Shown: in pieces, positions 61,522 to 64,000 of the stretch
How positions within the stretch are numbered: position 1 is the stretch's first letter
Layout: every line of letters begins with the position of its first letter
Assembly (NCBI GenBank): GCA_015061815.1
Contig: SUVW01000005.1
Location: forward strand, 80,549-144,548
Direction: 5' to 3'
Source of the DNA: Lentisphaerota bacterium
GTDB taxonomy: Bacteria; Verrucomicrobiota; Lentisphaeria; Victivallales; Victivallaceae
Length of the DNA stretch: 64,000 bases
Made by a program: the position numbers and the translations under genes
The notes under the pieces: model-generated
Seen by the model: the letters and a program-made list of their open reading frames with translations, nothing else
Databases searched by the model: none
What the model was told of the DNA's origin: nothing

Positions 61522-62601
61522 ATGGCTCTGGAACTTAAAAAAGATGCCGCATACGCTCTGCTCGTGCCAACCAGTATGGGAGTGCGTCTGACTCCGATCA
61601 ATGGACAACCTTTCCATTGCAGTGACACCTTTCAAATGCAGGTGACCAGTGCCGAGACCAACGTCGCCAGTATTGCTTCGTTTCTCGGCTTGAAAGTGAA
61701 AGTGCTGACGGCATTTGTCAAAGACAGTCCGGTTGCCCGGATGATCAAAGACAACCTTGCCGGCCGCCACATGGATTATGAAGGTCCGGAAATCGAGCAG
61801 GGAGGTCCCTGGGGGTACCGTCACCAATTCAATCTTGCAGACAGTGGTTACGGCAGTCGCGGTCCCCGGGTTCAGAACGACCGTGCCGGAGAAGTCGGCC
61901 GTTTGCTGAATGTAAAATATTTTGATTTGGAACGCATTTTCGGTAAAGAGGGCGTGCAGATCGTCCACCTTTCCGGATTGATTGCAGCGATGAGTCCGGA
62001 TACCAGCCGTTTCTGTCTGGAATTGGCCCGTGCTGCAAAGAAATATGGTACTAAAATCAGCTTTGACCTTAATTACCGTGCTTCATTCTGGAAGGGGCGC
62101 GAGGAGGAATTGAGCGCGATTTTTGCAGAAATTGCCTCTCTGTCTGACATTCTCATCGGTAATGAAGAGGATTTTCAGCTTTGTTTGAAAATTCAGGGAC
62201 CGGAAGCCGGCGGCAAAGGTATTGCCGGTAAGATCGATAACTTCAAAGAGATGGTTGAACGGGTCAAGGCTGCTTATCCCAATGCTGTCGCATTTGCCAC
62301 GACTTTGCGTCAGGTTATCAATACCAATACCCATTTGTGGGGAGCTATCACCAATGTGGATGGTGTTTGGCAGGTGGTTGAGCCGCGTGAGATCCATGTG
62401 CTTGACCGTATCGGCGGCGGTGATGGATTTGTCGGCGGATTTTTGTACAGCATTCTGCGCAACTGGGAGCCGGAAAAGTGGACTCAATTCGGTTGGGCGA
62501 CCGGTGCATTGGCCACGACTCATTTGACCGACTATGCTCAACCGGCTGACGAAGATCAGGTTTGGAGCATTTGGAACGGTAATGCCCGCGTTAAACGCTG
62601 A
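61522..62601 (+). CDS. PfkB-family sugar kinase (possible 2-keto-3-deoxygluconate kinase)
   Basis: A 359-residue ribokinase/PfkB-fold kinase. It shows an N-terminal substrate region (AETNVASIASFLGLKVKVLTAF), ISFDLNYRASFW as in KDG kinases, ILIGNEEDFQLCL and the C-terminal anion-hole/catalytic motif DRIGGGDGFVGGFLY (GAGD variant GGGD). The closest pattern is 2-keto-3-deoxygluconate kinase (uronate and deoxyketo-acid breakdown), but the exact substrate is not certain. It is slightly longer than typical KdgK (~310-340). It is flanked by its own promoter and terminator. Confidence 0.82.
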   Translation: MALELKKDAAYALLVPTSMGVRLTPINGQPFHCSDTFQMQVTSAETNVASIASFLGLKVKVLTAFVKDSPVARMIKDNLAGRHMDYEGPEIEQGGPWGYRHQFNLADSGYGSRGPRVQNDRAGEVGRLLNVKYFDLERIFGKEGVQIVHLSGLIAAMSPDTSRFCLELARAAKKYGTKISFDLNYRASFWKGREEELSAIFAEIASLSDILIGNEEDFQLCLKIQGPEAGGKGIAGKIDNFKEMVERVKAAYPNAVAFATTLRQVINTNTHLWGAITNVDGVWQVVEPREIHVLDRIGGGDGFVGGFLYSILRNWEPEKWTQFGWATGALATTHLTDYAQPADEDQVWSIWNGNARVKR

Positions 62602-62626
62602 CGGCGCGTATCAATTATAGAAAAAT

Positions 62627-62668
62627 CAAAGCCCTGCAGAAACCGGAAATGGTTTTTGCAGGGCTTTT
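62627..62668 (+). terminator. Terminator of the PfkB kinase gene
   Basis: The stem AAAGCCCTGCA/TGCAGGGCTTT (plus AACC/GGTT in the loop) ends in a short T tract. It lies 26 bases after the stop. Confidence 0.75.
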
Positions 62669-62894
62669 GCTGTGAGTGGACAATGATTTATCACAGAAAC
62701 GGTATTTTTAATATAAAAACGAGGAATTCAGGTGATTAATAGAGATTTTGAAAACGACAATATCCTGTTTGGAGGAAATTTTATATCAAAGAAACCAAAG
62801 AATAAATACAAATTCAGCCTTTTAAGGTGTTACTAAATATTGCATATTATTTTCGATTGCTTGAAATATTTTTACAAAAAAATTCAAGAAGCAC
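62669..62894. other. AT-rich gap at the start of the accessory right end
   Basis: There is no gene I can support. A 34-codon frame (GTG at 62732-62734 with GAGG upstream, stop at 62834-62836; MINRDFENDNILFGG...) is possible but matches nothing I recognise. Base composition drops sharply here compared with the core genes to the left. Confidence 0.4.
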
Positions 62895-62923
62895 TTGACA
62901 AATTGTGAGGTACATGGTATACT
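62895..62923 (+). promoter_or_regulatory. Strong promoter of the small exported-protein gene
   Basis: TTGACA (62895-62900), exactly 17 bases, TATACT (62918-62923): close to the perfect sigma70 consensus and the best match in the window. Confidence 0.75.
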
Positions 62924-62965
62924 ACACGAAGACCGTACGATAACCAACTTATCAGGAGTCTTGTT

Positions 62966-63013
62966 GTGAAAAAGTGGTTCTCAAGATGTATCAAACTATG
63001 TAAACAAAATTAA
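62966..63013 (+). CDS. Possible 15-residue leader peptide
   Basis: A short frame MKKWFSRCIKLCKQN starting with GTG has AGGAG at 62954-62958 upstream and lies between the promoter and the 63061 gene. It is basic with two Cys and matches no known leader peptide. It could be a real small protein, a leader that sets translation of the next gene, or chance. Confidence 0.3.
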   Translation: MKKWFSRCIKLCKQN

Positions 63014-63060
63014 GAAAAAAATTGGAATGATTATAACATAAACAACAAGGAGACTCTTTC

Positions 63061-63498
63061 ATGAAACAACTGCTGATAAAATGTATGTTAATTGCATTTT
63101 CTGCTTTGGGATGTACATATGCAGATGCAAAAGAAGATATAAAAAATGAGATAAAAGAGATTGTGTCTGAACTAAAATCCTTGCCACAAGAGAAATTAAA
63201 ATTTACCACGAAAGATTTTTCTTCTTTTGTTCAAAATATTCAAAACATTTCTCCAGAAATGACTCCTGAAGAAATTGAAAAACTGCTAGGAAAACCAACT
63301 AAAAAATATTCGCATGGACAATTTAAATTTCATAATCCTGATTTATTTACTTTTTTTAGGTATGAACTACTCACTACCATTTCTCCAAAACCTTTTTATT
63401 GTGTTACAATAATGTTTTCTAAAAATAAAGGAAAAATATTATCTGTATACAGCGATACAAATCTCCCTCAGTTTGCATCAAAGAAAAATAATGATTAG
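63061..63498 (+). CDS. Small exported protein of unknown function
   Basis: A 145-residue protein not assignable to a family. The N terminus is a signal peptide (MKQLLIKCMLIAFSALGCTYADA), cleaved after ADA or lipidated at Cys18 (SALGC). The mature part is lysine-rich. It includes a segment MTPEEIEKLLGKPTKKYSHGQFKFHNPDLFTFFRYEL, which resembles the SmpA/OmlA (BamE-like) pattern 'G-t--eVe-lLG-P' followed by a Y/F-rich strand. That similarity is suggestive only. The start has AAGGAG at 63047-63052. Codons are much more AT-rich than in the core genes, suggesting transfer. Confidence 0.75.
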   Translation: MKQLLIKCMLIAFSALGCTYADAKEDIKNEIKEIVSELKSLPQEKLKFTTKDFSSFVQNIQNISPEMTPEEIEKLLGKPTKKYSHGQFKFHNPDLFTFFRYELLTTISPKPFYCVTIMFSKNKGKILSVYSDTNLPQFASKKNND

Positions 63499-63571
63499 GG
63501 TGATAAATCCTATTCTTACGGGTGGTTGGATAAAGTTTTGAGTAAATAAATTAAATAAATGGTAAATAAAT

Positions 63572-63846
63572 GGTGCCATTCTATATATCTCAATGACAGG
63601 CAATTTGTTACATATAAATTATTCTCTTTGGGTGTTTTTGTAATTGTTGCCATTCCATGTAATTGCTTTTGAACAATGAATTGCAAATAAATTATTCTCT
63701 TGCGTTTTGGTGATGCTTGACTATTTGCTTGACTGGAGATATATTATTGACAGCAGCGGGTAGATTATTGCGTCTGAGAAGACCGGCAAAAAGGAATAAT
63801 TTAATTGCAAATGCATGACAGAAAGCCATTTATATGGAATGGCACC
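63572..63846. mobile_element. Probable MITE (275 bases, 17-base inverted ends)
   Basis: GGTGCCATTCTATATAT (63572-63588) at the left and its near-perfect complement at the right (63830-63846, ending TATGGAATGGCACC) frame 275 bases with no gene. The flanks are AAT on both sides, a possible 3-base duplication. A third partial copy of the end (GCCATTCCATGTAA) lies inside near 63651. No transposase is present, so it would be moved by one elsewhere. The remainder of 63499-63881 holds nothing I recognise. Confidence 0.55.
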
Positions 63847-63881
63847 AATTACCCAAATTTTTTGGCAAGAGGCATTTAATT

Positions 63882-64000
63882 ATGAGGTTAGCAATTATAA
63901 GACTAGCACTTCTAATAATTCCATCAGGAATGATTTGTTTTTTGGGATGTAGTTCGCCAAATTCTCTTCAGATAATATCTTTAGAAAATGGAAACATTAT
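63882..64000 (+). CDS. Start of a small lipoprotein, cut by the window edge
   Basis: The frame MRLAIIRLALLIIPSGMICFLGCSSPNS continues to the last base. The N terminus is a lipoprotein signal with lipobox FLGC. AGAGG precedes the ATG by about nine bases. Nothing can be said of the mature part. It belongs to the same AT-rich region as the 63061 gene. Confidence 0.55.
   Translation, partial: MRLAIIRLALLIIPSGMICFLGCSSPNSLQIISLENGNI

Noticed and set aside
1..64000. tRNA, rRNA, known riboswitches
   Set aside because: No cloverleaf-like or rRNA segment was recognised by eye, and no riboswitch core was seen ahead of thiN or the folate genes; a covariance-model scan would be decisive.

Overview
The window looks like chromosomal DNA from an anaerobic, Gram-negative bacterium of the Verrucomicrobiota, most likely the Lentisphaeria (Victivallis-like gut lineages). 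This is an inference from content. The pseudopilins have 'xFTLIELL' N termini without the usual glycine at -1. Many carbohydrate enzymes of types common in that group are present (a GH106-like rhamnosidase, L-rhamnose isomerase, FAD-dependent oxidoreductases with a beta-rich N terminus). There is an [FeFe]-hydrogenase maturase, rubredoxin, an LPS-export ATPase (so an outer membrane), and ThyX. The housekeeping genes sit in tightly packed operons with ATGA overlaps. By eye, about a dozen promoters share the form TTGnnn, 16-17 bases, TATATT or TATAAT.

Layout. 1-752 is the start of a PilT-type ATPase (minus strand), followed by a mechanosensitive-channel-like protein. 2565-7303 (minus) carries fmt, RNase G/E, uvrC and a polysaccharide deacetylase; folK faces it. 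7891-10937 (minus) holds three nucleotide-sugar enzymes (UDP-xylose synthase, RfbB, WbpP-like epimerase) for surface glycan precursors. 11200-17152 (plus) is a minor-pseudopilin operon in GspH-I-J-K (FimT-PilV-PilW-PilX) order, ending in a 1,210-residue GspK/PilX-like protein, then thiN and rpsU. 18139-29369 (minus) is one compact gene series: hydF, NuoE-like, NuoF-like, a GltD-type flavoprotein, mtaB, a lipoprotein, rsmG and a GH106-like glycosidase. Divergent from it are rhaA, folE and dtd. 31840-36539 (minus) has lactate permease, a decayed sodium:solute symporter fragment, ppk and a lipoprotein. 36653-38883 (plus) has aroE, the prepilin peptidase and dCMP deaminase. Then come rubredoxin and an IclR-SDR-FAD oxidoreductase operon (minus).

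42924-45782 encodes a single-chain MmeI-like (type IIL) restriction-modification enzyme with an AT-rich specificity region. 45873-50068 is a LysR regulator facing an operon of class I hydratase alpha (frameshifted), hydratase beta, AtuA-like and DUF4387 proteins. 50210-57896 (minus) contains thyX, typA, copA, a thioesterase, a NifX-like protein, hpf and lptB, interspersed with two unusual repeat families: a four-unit hairpin array at the end of copA, and a paired 165-bp element with inverted ends. 58029-62601 holds a serine hydrolase, rsmA, an FmdB zinc ribbon, a soluble histidine kinase and a PfkB sugar kinase. From about 62700 to the end the DNA turns AT-rich and accessory, with small exported proteins and a probable MITE.

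How the genes connect. The pilus/secretion parts (PilT, minor pilins, prepilin peptidase) form one functional theme, though dispersed. RhaA and the GH106-like enzyme point to L-rhamnose release and fermentation. The NuoE/NuoF/GltD set next to hydF points to flavin-based electron transfer linked to H2 metabolism, although the hydrogenase catalytic subunit, HydE and HydG are not in this window. No rRNA or tRNA gene, CRISPR array or complete insertion sequence was recognised.
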